From assembly GCA_963798505.1 (NCBI GenBank), contig CAWCTX010000005.1, forward strand, positions 1,234,566-1,298,565: DNA of 64,000 nt. Reading direction: 5' to 3'. The position numbers were made by a program, and so were the translations under genes. The notes under the pieces were generated by a model. That model was not told the origin of the DNA. It ran no database searches and was given only the letters and a program-made list of their open reading frames with translations. This document shows, piece after piece, positions 52,527-61,584 of this stretch; within the stretch, counting starts at the first letter, position 1, and each line of letters starts with the position of its first letter. The stretch comes from CAVWSM01 sp963798505. GTDB taxonomy: Bacteria; Actinomycetota; Actinomycetes; Jiangellales; Jiangellaceae.

Positions 52527-53255
52527 ATGTCGGACGATGTGTTCGAGGAGTACCCCCTGTCGGTGCCGGCCGCGGCGGTGCGCCCCCCGGACGACCCCGC
52601 CGGAGCCGACCGGGCGCTTGCCGCCAACGTGCTCGGCACCCTCGCTCTGACGCTCGAAGACCGCATCTCGCTCGGGGTCCGGGCCGCGCTCGGTCGCGGC
52701 GCGCACGCGCCGGCCGCGCTCGTCGCCCTCCTCTGGTATCCCGACCGGCCGATCGGCCACCTCGCGTCGCGGCTGCGCATCAGCCATCCCGGCGCCGTGC
52801 AGCTGGCGCAGCGGCTGGCTTCTGATGGCTGGGTGGAGCGCATCCCGGGCGAGGACGGACGTACGACGCTCCTCGCGCTGACTCCAGCGGGCGAGCAGGC
52901 GGCTCTGGCTGTCCTGGCGGCCCGGCGGGAGGTGCTCGACCGCGCGGTGTCCGCGCTCTCCGACCGGCGAGTCCGCTCCTTCCTCGACACCGCGTCGGCG
53001 ATGCTCGAGGCCCTCACCGACGATCTGTTGACGGGTGAGTCGATGTGCCGGATGTGCGACGAGCTGGCCTGCCCGGACGACCGCTGTCCCGTCGAGCGCG
53101 CCGAACCGGCGCCGCCGGCCCGACGCGGGTCTGGGCTACGGAGTCACTGCCTCGACATGACGAGCGGGTCGACGACGTCGTACGCGGTGTCGGCCACGAG
53201 CACAGGGCGGCCGCTGCGAAGCAATGGCGGCCGAAGGCGGGCCGAGCCGAAGTAG
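52527..53255 (+). CDS. MarR-family transcriptional regulator
   Basis: A winged-helix regulator with ALAANVLGTLALTLEDRISLGVRAALG at the N-terminus and the HTH in RPIGHLASRLRISHPGAVQLAQRLASDGWVERIPGEDGRTTLLALTPAG. Cysteines in the C-terminal segment (MCRMCDELACPDDRCPVERAEP) resemble a metal- or redox-sensing motif. The 242-residue frame ends with a low-complexity tail that overlaps the next convergent gene by 112 bases. The true end may be shorter, near 53110, if a base is wrong. ATG 52527 abuts its operator. Confidence 0.85.
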   Translation: MSDDVFEEYPLSVPAAAVRPPDDPAGADRALAANVLGTLALTLEDRISLGVRAALGRGAHAPAALVALLWYPDRPIGHLASRLRISHPGAVQLAQRLASDGWVERIPGEDGRTTLLALTPAGEQAALAVLAARREVLDRAVSALSDRRVRSFLDTASAMLEALTDDLLTGESMCRMCDELACPDDRCPVERAEPAPPARRGSGLRSHCLDMTSGSTTSYAVSATSTGRPLRSNGGRRRAEPK

Positions 53256-53788
53256 GCAGAGACGTCGGTGGGCTCGCTGCCGTCCTCGAGCACGACCCGC
53301 CCTTCGAACCGGCGGCGCTCGTACACGAATGGTGTCCCCTCCCACAGATCCACGGCACCGAGCTGGTCATTGGTCAGCGCCAACACCCGATGAATCTCGA
53401 CGTGACCCGGCACCTTCATGAGGGTTGCCACCACGTCCCCGGCCCGTCGGCGGGCGTCGCACCAAACGGCGGCGTGGTCGAAGACAAGGCACCGCAGCGC
53501 CACGACGACTCCCACGCAGAGGCGCTGGGCCAGCTTTCGCGGGTCACGGTTCGACCCGTAGGCGAGCACCAGAGGCCGGTCCTCGATGTCGATCCGCTCG
53601 CCGGAGTCGCGGCAACTCCAACTACCGTCGCCGGACGGTCGCAAACCGAACACCAACCCGTCCCGGATCATGAATGACCCGGCCGGTCTCGGACCGGGAT
53701 AGGGGGACGTTGCCGACCCGAACTCCCCCGGAAGGCGGGGCCCTGTCCACGTGGCCGGCGGGAACCGGCCATCGTGGAGTTCGATCAC
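53144..53788 (-). CDS. Gamma-glutamylcyclotransferase-like fold protein
   Basis: The 214-residue protein has PLVLAYGSNRDPRKLAQRL, the GGCT-like YGSN motif, with VTNDQ/VLALTNDQLGAVDLWEG and FVYERRRFEGRVVLEDG. The usual catalytic glutamate is not obvious, so a gamma-glutamyl activity is uncertain. I chose GTG 53788 (VIELHDGRFPP); an upstream open frame extends farther but crosses the divergent kinase start region. Its 3' end overlaps the MarR frame. Confidence 0.55.
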   Translation of the reverse strand: MIELHDGRFPPATWTGPRLPGEFGSATSPYPGPRPAGSFMIRDGLVFGLRPSGDGSWSCRDSGERIDIEDRPLVLAYGSNRDPRKLAQRLCVGVVVALRCLVFDHAAVWCDARRRAGDVVATLMKVPGHVEIHRVLALTNDQLGAVDLWEGTPFVYERRRFEGRVVLEDGSEPTDVSAYFGSARLRPPLLRSGRPVLVADTAYDVVDPLVMSRQ

Positions 53789-53878
53789 TCGACCCACCCT
53801 ACGCGGAGGCCGTGCCGTTGTGAGGGACGCCGGCAGGGGGGACACTGGCGGCCAATGGGCAGCCCCTGGGGAGGGCCG

Positions 53879-56500
53879 GTGCCGCCAAGCCAGGACTACG
53901 GAGCGTTCATCGACAACGCTCAGCTGCAGCGAGAGCTCGCGGCTGTCCGTCAGCAGCAAGCCGCAACGAACGAGATTCTGGCTGCCCTCGGCCGGTCCGC
54001 TTCGGACCTGGCCACCATCCTGGGAACGGTCGTCGACAGCGCCCGACTCCTCTGCCGCGCCGATGTCTCGCAGATTCACCTGGTGGACGGGGACGTGTAT
54101 CGGCTCGCGCGCTCATCCGGCCTCTCCGATGACGTTGTCGAGTTCATGGCGGCCCATCCGGTCGGCGCGGACCGCGGGTCCCTGATCGGTCGCGTCGGGC
54201 TGTACGGCAGGACGCAGCAGATTCCCGACGTTCTGGACGACCCCGACTACGGCCGCGCCGAGCTCCAGCGCATCGCCGGGTTGCGCACCGTGCTCGGCGT
54301 TCCGATGGTTCTCGACAACGAGCTCGTTGGCGTCCTGCTGGTGTGGCGGACCGAGGTTGATCCGTTCGGGGACCGCGAGGCCGAGGCCTTGGCGACCTTC
54401 GCGGCTCAGGCGGCGATAGCTATGCGACAGGTGAACCTGCTGCGCGACCTCGAGGCGCGACAGCAGGAGCTGGCCCAGAAGGTCGATCAGCTGGAAGCGC
54501 TCGGCGAGGTCGGCCAGCTGGTGAGTTCCAGCCTCGACCTCGACGAGGTGCTCGCGACGATCGTCACCCTGGCCGTGCAGCTTTCCGGCACCGATGGCGG
54601 CTCCATCTTCGAGTTCGATGAGACGGAGCAGACATTCCAGGTGCGCACCGCCTACGGCACCAGCCCAGAACTCGTCGAGTCGCTACGGCACACCACGATC
54701 GGACTGTCCGACACGCTCGTGGGTCGAGCCGCGACGGGTGCCCGGCCGGAGCAGGTGCCCGACCTACGCGAGGCGACACTCGATGCCCATTTGCGTCGAC
54801 TGCACGCCGCGGGCTGGCGCTCTGTGGCCGTCGTTCCCATGCTCCGTAAGGAATCGATCGTCGGGGCATTGGTGGTCCGGCGGAAAACCCCAGGCGCCTT
54901 CAGCCAGGAGACCCTCGACCTGCTCGAGACGTTCGCCAGCCAGTCGGCCCTCGCGATCGTCAACGCTCGACTGTTCCGTGAGCTGGAGCGCAAAGGCGCA
55001 GAGCTCACGGTTGCCAGCCAGCACAAGTCGGAGTTTCTCGCCAGCATGTCGCACGAGCTGCGCACACCGCTGAACGCCGTCATCGGGTTCTCAGAAGTCT
55101 TGCTCGAGCGCATGTTCGGCGACATCAATGAGCGCCAGGAGGAGTACCTCCGCGACATCTGGAGCTCCGGGAAGCATCTCCTCGAGCTGCTCAACGACAT
55201 CCTCGACCTGTCCAAGGTCGAGGCCGGGCACATGGAGCTCCAGCGGACGACCTTCGACGTCGGCCAGGCGCTTGCGTACGGGCTTTCGCTCGTGCGCGAA
55301 CGTGCGACGAGGCACGCGATCGAGCTCACTCTCGACCTGGCGCCGGACCTTGGGGTGATCGATGCCGACGAGCTGCGGTTCAAGCAGGTCGTTCTCAACT
55401 TGCTCTCCAACGCGGTGAAGTTCACCGGCGATGGCGGCCGAGTGGACGTACGGGCTCGCAACGACGGTAACGAGCTCGTCGTGACAGTGACAGACACGGG
55501 AATCGGCGTTGCCCCCGACGACCGCGAGCGGATCTTCGAGTCCTTCCATCAGGGAGGTCGATCGCCTACGGAGTCCGAGGGCACCGGTCTTGGTCTGACG
55601 CTCTCGAAGCGCATCGTGGAGCTGCACAGCGGCCGCATATGGCTGGAAAGCGAGCTCGGCGTCGGAAGCACCTTCGGCTTTGCACTGCCCGCGGTCGCAG
55701 CAAGCCCGGCAGACGTGCCGACGACGACGACAACAGATGTCGTACGATCCCTCGCCGCTGCCACCGTCGTCGTCGTGGAGGACGACGCGCGATCGCTCGA
55801 GCTGCTCACGCTGTATCTCGAGGCCGCCGGGGTGAACGTTGTTCCGGCCCGCGACGGCGAGTCGGGTCTCGACGTGATCCGCCGGCTGCGACCGGACGGG
55901 GTCGTCCTCGACATCCGGCTCCCCAAGCTTGACGGGTGGGACCTGCTTGGCCAGCTCAAGGCGGATCCGCCGACTGCATCGATCCCCGTCATCGTCGTCT
56001 CCATGCTCGACGAACGCGGCAAGGGGTTCGCACTCGGCGCAGCCGAATACCTCGTCAAGCCCGTCGGCCGTGACGAGATTGTCTCCGCGCTCGCCAGGGT
56101 CAGGCTTCTTCGTGACACGGAACGGGTGGCGCTCGCCATCGACGACGACCCGCTCGCCATCGAGCTTGTCCGGGCTGTGCTCGGCCCCGAAGGCTGGGAG
56201 GTTCTGGGCGCCGAGAACGGCGAAGAAGGCGTTGCCCTTGCCGCTGCTCGGCAGCCTGCGGTCATCCTGCTGGATCTGCTCATGCCGGGCATGGACGGTT
56301 TCGAGGTGGTCGACGCACTGCGGAGCGACCCGCGAACACGGGAGGTCCCCGTTGTCGTACTCACATCGAAGACCATGACCGCGGAGGACAAGCGCCGCCT
56401 CAACGGACGCATCTCGTACGTCGCCAGCAAGGCACAGTTCGACTCTGCGCAGCTGATCGCACTCGTGCAGCGCCTCACGACCGAACAGGCCGTCCCATGA
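53879..56500 (+). CDS. Hybrid histidine kinase with two GAF domains and two receiver domains
   Basis: The 873-residue soluble kinase has no membrane spans. The order is GAF1 (about 25-180), GAF2 (about 205-355), a coiled link, HisKA with H392 in FLASMSHELRTPLNAVIGFSE, HATPase (KQVVLNLLSNAVKF, DTGIGVAPDDRERIFESF, GTGLGLTLSKRIV), REC1 with D678 in GVVLDIRLPKLDGWD, and REC2 with D799 in VILLDLLMPGMDGFEV. GTG 53879 follows GGGGAGGG; ATG 53855 is an alternative. The stop overlaps the next gene (ATGA). It probably senses a cytosolic small molecule and heads the four-gene operon. Confidence 0.9.
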   Translation: MPPSQDYGAFIDNAQLQRELAAVRQQQAATNEILAALGRSASDLATILGTVVDSARLLCRADVSQIHLVDGDVYRLARSSGLSDDVVEFMAAHPVGADRGSLIGRVGLYGRTQQIPDVLDDPDYGRAELQRIAGLRTVLGVPMVLDNELVGVLLVWRTEVDPFGDREAEALATFAAQAAIAMRQVNLLRDLEARQQELAQKVDQLEALGEVGQLVSSSLDLDEVLATIVTLAVQLSGTDGGSIFEFDETEQTFQVRTAYGTSPELVESLRHTTIGLSDTLVGRAATGARPEQVPDLREATLDAHLRRLHAAGWRSVAVVPMLRKESIVGALVVRRKTPGAFSQETLDLLETFASQSALAIVNARLFRELERKGAELTVASQHKSEFLASMSHELRTPLNAVIGFSEVLLERMFGDINERQEEYLRDIWSSGKHLLELLNDILDLSKVEAGHMELQRTTFDVGQALAYGLSLVRERATRHAIELTLDLAPDLGVIDADELRFKQVVLNLLSNAVKFTGDGGRVDVRARNDGNELVVTVTDTGIGVAPDDRERIFESFHQGGRSPTESEGTGLGLTLSKRIVELHSGRIWLESELGVGSTFGFALPAVAASPADVPTTTTTDVVRSLAAATVVVVEDDARSLELLTLYLEAAGVNVVPARDGESGLDVIRRLRPDGVVLDIRLPKLDGWDLLGQLKADPPTASIPVIVVSMLDERGKGFALGAAEYLVKPVGRDEIVSALARVRLLRDTERVALAIDDDPLAIELVRAVLGPEGWEVLGAENGEEGVALAAARQPAVILLDLLMPGMDGFEVVDALRSDPRTREVPVVVLTSKTMTAEDKRRLNGRISYVASKAQFDSAQLIALVQRLTTEQAVP

Positions 56501-56898
56501 CCGATCACCTACGCAACGAGCACTTGATCCTCGTCGTGGAGGACAACGAGCTGAACCGCAAGCTCGTCCGTGACGTGCTGGACTACGCAGGGTTCGATGT
56601 CATCGAAGCACCGACCGCCGAAGCCGGAGTGGCACTCGCCGAGGAGCGCTGTCCCGATCTCGTGCTCATGGACCTCCAGCTGCCCGGCATAGACGGCATC
56701 GAGGCGCTGCAGCGGCTTCGAGCAGGGGCGTCGACGCGGTCCGTGCCCGTCGTTGCGGTCACCGCCCAAGCCATGAAGGACGACCGCGAACGAGTCTTGA
56801 GTGCCGGGTTCGACGGATACCTGGAGAAGCCCATCAGCGTGCGGGAGTTGCCCGACCAGGTTCGGTCATTCCTTCGCCCGAAGGAGGTAGAGGGATGA
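56497..56898 (+). CDS. Single-domain response regulator (DivK/CheY-like)
   Basis: The 133-residue protein is only a receiver domain: acidic pocket VVEDNELNRKLVRDVL (E15, D16), phospho-acceptor D59 in LVLMDLQLPGIDG, T/S in VAVTAQAMKDD, and the lysine in GYLEKPISV. With no output domain, it may shuttle phosphate between the hybrid kinase and the cyclase receiver. ATG 56497 overlaps the kinase stop; its own stop overlaps the next start. Confidence 0.92.
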   Translation: MTDHLRNEHLILVVEDNELNRKLVRDVLDYAGFDVIEAPTAEAGVALAEERCPDLVLMDLQLPGIDGIEALQRLRAGASTRSVPVVAVTAQAMKDDRERVLSAGFDGYLEKPISVRELPDQVRSFLRPKEVEG

Positions 56899-58025
56899 AC
56901 GACACGACCGGCGCGGTCCTCGTCATCGACGACCTGCCGCAGAACCTGCGACTCCTCGATGCGGTCCTGTCGCCGCGTGGCTATCAGGTGGTGACCGCCG
57001 CATCCGGCGAAGAAGGGCTGGCCAGCCTGGCGGAACATCAGCCCGACGTCGTGCTGCTGGACATCGTGATGCCGGGAATGGACGGGTACGAGGTGTGCCG
57101 GCAGATCCGCGCAGATCCGGCCACGGCCTACCTGCCAGTGATCATGATCACCGCAAGCGGCGAGCAGGAGAAGTTGCGGGCGATCGAAGCCGGAGCCGAT
57201 GACTTCGTCACCAAGCCGTTCGAACAGTCCGAGCTGCTGGCTCGCATCCGTTCCCTGATCCGGGTGAAGCGCTACCACGACACCATCGAGCAGCAGCGTG
57301 CCGAGCTCGCCGCGTGGGCCGCGCAGCTCGAAGAGCGGGTGCAGGCACAGGTGGAGGAGCTCGAGCGCGTCGGCCGGTTGCGCAGGTTCCTGTCCCCGCA
57401 GCTCGCCGAGCTGGTCGTGACGTCGGGCGACGAGTCGTTCCTGGAGAGCCATCGGCGCGAGATCACGGTTGTGTTCTGCGATCTGCGCGGCTTTACGGCG
57501 TTCGCCGAGACCGCCGAGCCGGAGGAGGTGATGGAGGTCCTCCGGGACTACCACTCGGCACTCGGCGATCTCATCTTCCGCTTCGAAGGCACGCTGGAAC
57601 GGTTCGCGGGTGACGGCCTCATGGTCTTCTTCAACGACCCGATCCCCTGCGACGACCCACAGATCCGTGCGGTGCGCATGGCGGTGGCCATGCGGAACCG
57701 GGCCCAGGAGCTCGCCGCAGCGTGGTCACGGCGCGGACATGACCTTGCCTTGGCCATCGGCATCGCGCACGGCTTCGCGACACTCGGGCGCATCGGCTTC
57801 GAGGGGCGATTCGACTATGCGGCGATAGGCAGCGTGACCAATCTCGCCGCGAGGCTGTGTGCAGAGGCACAGCCATGGCAGATCCTCGCTACGCAGCGCG
57901 TCCAGGCCGATGCCGAGGAGGTCGTCATCAGCGACCTGGTCGGAGATCTGACGTTGCGGGGTTTCAGCCGCCCCGTGCGCGCCTTCGACATCAAGGGGCT
58001 GGACAACGCCCGGGTAACGTCGTGA
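56895..58025 (+). CDS. Response regulator with class III adenylate/guanylate cyclase output
   Basis: The 376-residue protein has a receiver domain (D56 in VVLLDIVMPGMDGYE, K107 in FVTKPF), a coiled-coil signalling helix (about 128-165), and a class III cyclase domain. The metal aspartates are D196 (VVFCDLRGFT) and D240 (RFAGDGLMVFF), and transition-state N316 and R320 (TNLAARL) are present. The lysine that usually selects the base is R236, and the partner residue after Y308 is A309, so cAMP versus cGMP cannot be predicted. ATG 56895 overlaps the previous gene; the stop overlaps the next (GTGA). Confidence 0.9.
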   Translation: MNDTTGAVLVIDDLPQNLRLLDAVLSPRGYQVVTAASGEEGLASLAEHQPDVVLLDIVMPGMDGYEVCRQIRADPATAYLPVIMITASGEQEKLRAIEAGADDFVTKPFEQSELLARIRSLIRVKRYHDTIEQQRAELAAWAAQLEERVQAQVEELERVGRLRRFLSPQLAELVVTSGDESFLESHRREITVVFCDLRGFTAFAETAEPEEVMEVLRDYHSALGDLIFRFEGTLERFAGDGLMVFFNDPIPCDDPQIRAVRMAVAMRNRAQELAAAWSRRGHDLALAIGIAHGFATLGRIGFEGRFDYAAIGSVTNLAARLCAEAQPWQILATQRVQADAEEVVISDLVGDLTLRGFSRPVRAFDIKGLDNARVTS

Positions 58026-59596
58026 GCACCGGGCAGATCGCCGGTGTGGGGGCCGACGCGTCGCTCGACGCGCTCACCGACGACGAGCTCTACCACCGGT
58101 TCGATCGCCTTCAGCAACAGCTGCCGTCGGTCTGGCGAATCATGCGCCTCAACGAGGAGGGCGAGTCGGTTGTGGTCATCCCCTCGGTGACCCTGGACCG
58201 AGTAGGTGGTGGCAGTGGTTCGATGAACCAGGCCTACGAGGAGCGCTTCCTGTTCCTCCTGCTCCTGCTGCGCCAGCCGAGGCTGCGCATGATCTATGTC
58301 ACGTCGACGCCGATCGCACCATCGATCATCGAGTACTACCTCGCCTTGCTCCCCGGCATCATCCCGAGCCACGCACGCGCCCGCCTGCACCTCGTGTCGG
58401 TCAACGACGGATCGCCGAGGTCACTCAGCGAGAAGCTGCTCGAGCGGCCACGGCTGCTGCGCCGCATCGCCGCACTCATTCCCGACCGCTCCCGCTCGCA
58501 TCTCATCCCGTACAACACGACGTCCTTGGAGCGCGACGTTGCGCTCGCCTTGGGCATCCCCATGTACGGCGCCGACCCGAGGCTGTTTCCGCTGGGTACG
58601 AAGACCGGCTGCCGCCGGCTGTTTGCGGAGGAGGGTGTCACACATCCGCTGGGCTTTGAGGACCTGCACGACGTCGACGAGGTCGTGGCCTCGCTCACCA
58701 AGCTCCGCGCGCAGCGCCCGACGGTGATGCAAGCACTTGTGAAGCTCAACGAAGGCGTGTCCGGAGCTGGCAACGCGCTGGTCGACCTTGATGGCCTACC
58801 GCCGCCGGGGTCTGACAAGGAGCGCGACGGCATCCGCCAGCGAGTGCAACAGATGCGCTTCGAGTCGGCCACCGTGACGTATGAGGACTACGTTGCGAAG
58901 CTCGCCGAGCGGGGCGGCATCGTCGAGGAGCTGATCACGGGGGTCGAGCTGCGCAGCCCCAGCGTGCAGCTGCGCGTGACTCCCCTCGGGGAGATCGAGC
59001 TGCTGTCGACTCATGACCAGCTGCTCGGTGGGCCAAGCGGGCAGAGTTACCTGGGTTGCCGGTTCCCAGCCGACTTCGCCTACGCCAGAGCGATCAGTGC
59101 GGAGGCGATGACCATCGGACGTCGACTCGCCCGGGAGGGCGTCCAAGGCCGGTTCGCGATCGACTTCGTCGTGGTCAGGGACACCGCGGGCGCCTGGACG
59201 ACGTACGCGATCGAACTCAACCTGCGCAAGGGCGGCACGACGCACCCGTTCTTGACCCTGCAGTTCCTGACCGATGGGCGGTACGACCCGGTCACCGCAC
59301 TGTTCGTCACGCCGACCGGGCACGAGAAGCATCTCGTCGCAACCGACCACCTGGAATCGCCGATGCTGCGCGCCCTGAGCATCGACGATCTGTTCGACAT
59401 CGTCGCGAGGCGTGGACTGCACTTCGACCAGGCGCGCCAGCGTGGCGTCGTGTTCCACATGATCAGCTGCCTGACCGAGCACGGTCGAGTCGGTCTCACG
59501 GCGGTCGCCGACTCGCCGGCCGACGCCGATGCCGCTTACCGCAAGGCGGAGCGAATCCTGCTGGAGGAGGCCGGCGCCGCGCGCGCCGTCGGCTAG
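58022..59596 (+). CDS. ATP-grasp ligase, PGM1-related (peptide/carboxylate-amine ligase type)
   Basis: The 524-residue protein belongs to the PGM1-like ATP-grasp group, named for a peptide ligase of pheganomycin synthesis. Visible parts are an N-terminal region (FLFLLLLLRQPRLRMIYVTSTPIAPSIIEYY), ATP-grasp core KLNEGVSGAGNALVDLDG (residues 241-258), Mg2+ ligands E398 and N400 in IELNLRKGGTTHPFLTL, and a C-terminal PGM1-like extension (VVFHMISCLTEHGRVGLTAVADS). GTG 58022 overlaps the cyclase stop. Its products are unknown. It is the only enzyme in the operon without a signalling domain, so it may be the regulated output. Its stop overlaps that of lysE. Confidence 0.85.
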   Translation: MSTGQIAGVGADASLDALTDDELYHRFDRLQQQLPSVWRIMRLNEEGESVVVIPSVTLDRVGGGSGSMNQAYEERFLFLLLLLRQPRLRMIYVTSTPIAPSIIEYYLALLPGIIPSHARARLHLVSVNDGSPRSLSEKLLERPRLLRRIAALIPDRSRSHLIPYNTTSLERDVALALGIPMYGADPRLFPLGTKTGCRRLFAEEGVTHPLGFEDLHDVDEVVASLTKLRAQRPTVMQALVKLNEGVSGAGNALVDLDGLPPPGSDKERDGIRQRVQQMRFESATVTYEDYVAKLAERGGIVEELITGVELRSPSVQLRVTPLGEIELLSTHDQLLGGPSGQSYLGCRFPADFAYARAISAEAMTIGRRLAREGVQGRFAIDFVVVRDTAGAWTTYAIELNLRKGGTTHPFLTLQFLTDGRYDPVTALFVTPTGHEKHLVATDHLESPMLRALSIDDLFDIVARRGLHFDQARQRGVVFHMISCLTEHGRVGLTAVADSPADADAAYRKAERILLEEAGAARAVG

Positions 59597-60222
59597 CTCT
59601 CGGCCGTCGCAGCCGTACGAATGCCGAGTGCCGCGCCGAAGCCGACCAGGCCGGCACCGCACCCGACCTCGAGCACAGACACCCATCGGTAGCCCACCCG
59701 TCGCACCACGGCGCCGGCCCCCAGGGTCAGGGCGGCGAACCACGCCACGCTCCCCAGCCCGGTGCCGGCGACGAGCAGCAGCGCGCCTGACGCGGAGTTG
59801 GCCACACCCGCGACCGAGGCCGCCGCGAAGATAGCGGCCCAGGACGCAATCGTGAGTGGGTTGGACGCCGTGGCCGCCAGGCCGGTGAGGAAGGCGCGCC
59901 GCGGCGAACCCACTTCCTGCTCGGTCTCGAACCCGGCGCGCACCCGCCACGCGCTCCACAGGGTCCGGGCGCCGATGAGCACCAGCACTCCCCCGCCGAC
60001 GAGGCCGAGCGCGAGCCGCAGCGGCCCCCACTGCAGCAGCGGCGCAACGCCGGCAGCACCGAGCGATGCATAGACGGTGTCGACCACCGCCGCGGCGGCC
60101 CCGATCATGAACCCGGCGAGTCGGCGGCCGCGCGCGATCGTGCGCACGAGCAGGAGGGAGACAGGGCCCGGTTGCGCGGCCACGAACAGGCCGAGCCCCA
60201 TGCCCAGGATGAGTGCGTCCAC
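59593..60222 (-). CDS. LysE-family amino acid exporter
   Basis: The 209-residue membrane protein has the LysE/RhtB pattern: LGLFVAAQPGPVSLLLVRTIARGRRLAGFMIGAAAAVVDTVYA, with GPVSL near the first helix, and TGLAATASNPLTIASW in the centre. About six membrane helices are expected. The family exports basic or other amino acids. Convergent with the ATP-grasp gene, it shares the four bases CTAG, which contain both stop codons. The start is ATG 60222. Confidence 0.85.
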   Translation of the reverse strand: MDALILGMGLGLFVAAQPGPVSLLLVRTIARGRRLAGFMIGAAAAVVDTVYASLGAAGVAPLLQWGPLRLALGLVGGGVLVLIGARTLWSAWRVRAGFETEQEVGSPRRAFLTGLAATASNPLTIASWAAIFAAASVAGVANSASGALLLVAGTGLGSVAWFAALTLGAGAVVRRVGYRWVSVLEVGCGAGLVGFGAALGIRTAATAES

Positions 60223-60421
60223 GTCAGCCAGGATGCCTGCCGTGGCGACCCCCGGTCACCGGGTTATCGGATCGGGACATGCCGGGCATCTTTCCACGTC
60301 ACGCACGCCTGTGTCTTTGATTACAAGGCGATATGGAAGAACTCCCATCGGATCACTTGTCAGATAGCCTCAACAGGAGCACACTCATTGGCAGCAGCCG
60401 CCCAGCAGAGGAAGAGTGCCC

Positions 60422-61539
60422 ATGCGCGTCGGGATCCCCCGCGAGGTCAAGAACCACGAGTACCGCGTCGCCGTGACGCCCGCCGGCGTGCACGAGCTCG
60501 CCAGCCACGGCCACGACGTGGTCATCGAGCGTGGCGCCGGCCTCGGCTCGTCGATCACCGACGACGAGTTCCTCGCCGCGGGCGCCAAGATCCTCGACAC
60601 CGCCGACGCGGTGTGGGCCGAGGCCGAGCTGCTGCTCAAGGTCAAGGAGCCGGTCGCCGAGGAGTACCACCGCCTGCGCCGCGACCAGGTGCTCTTCACC
60701 TACCTGCACCTCGCCGCGTCCCGGCCGTGCACCGACGCGCTGCTGTCCGCCGGCACGACGAGCATCGCCTACGAGACCGTGCAGCTCGCCAACGGCGCCC
60801 TGCCGCTGCTCGCCCCGATGAGTGAGGTCGCCGGGCGGCTGGCCACGCAGGTCGGCGCCGACAGCCTCATGCGGGCGGCCGGTGGCCGTGGTGTCCTGCT
60901 CGGCGGGGTGCCCGGCGTGCGCCCGGCCAAGGTCGTCGTCCTGGGAGGCGGCGTCTCCGGGGCCAACGCCGCCGCGATCGCCGTTGGCATGGGTGCCGAC
61001 GTCACCGTGCTCGACCGCGACGTGACGAAGCTCAAAGACCTCGACCGGACCTACCGCGGCGCGCTCAAGACCGTCGCCGCCAACATGCCTACGAGATCGA
61101 GCGCGAGGTACTCGCCGCCGACCTCGTGATCGGCGCGGTGCTCATCCCTGGTGCCAAGGCGCCACGGCTCGTCACCAACGCCATGGTCGAGCGCATGAAG
61201 CCGGGCAGCGTGCTCGTCGACATCGCCATCGACCAGGGCGGCTGCTTCGAGGACTCTCGCGCGACCACACACGCCGAGCCCACCTACCGCGTGCACAACT
61301 CGGTGTTCTACTGCGTGGCCAACATGCCAGGCGCCGTGCCGCACACGTCGACCTACGCGCTGACCAACGTGACACTGCCGTACGTTGTCGCGCTGGCTGA
61401 CGCGGGGTGGCAAGACGCGCTGCGGGTCGACGCGGCACTGGCCAAGGGTCTGCACACGCACGACGGTCTGCTGACCAACGACGCCGTCGCACAGGCCCAC
61501 GGGCTGCCCGTCACGTCGGTCGACGAACTGATCGGCTAA
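60422..61539 (+). CDS. ald: Alanine dehydrogenase (frameshifted in this sequence)
   Basis: Ald interconverts L-alanine and pyruvate with NAD and ammonia. The N-terminal part (MRVGIPREVKNHEYRVAVTPAG, LFTYLHLAASRPCTDAL, KVVVLGGGVSGANAAAIAVGMGADVTVLD) is read from ATG 60422. The C-terminal part (VLIPGAKAPRLVTNAMVERMKPGSVLVDIAIDQGGCFE, TLPYVVALAD) is in another frame. The break is near 61087; one missing G in ATGGCC gives AANMAYEIEREVLAADLVIG. The intact product is 372 residues, the family size. GGAAG precedes the start. Confidence 0.95.
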
Positions 61540-61584
61540 CCGGGGCGAACCAGCCGCTGGGTTAGGTGCTGCCAGGCATGCAGG

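Noticed and set aside
60354..60370. CACTTGTCAGATAGCC before ald, similar to the dispersed repeat
   Set aside because: Only the first 12 bases match and the TGACCTGCGC end is missing. It is more likely part of the ald promoter region.
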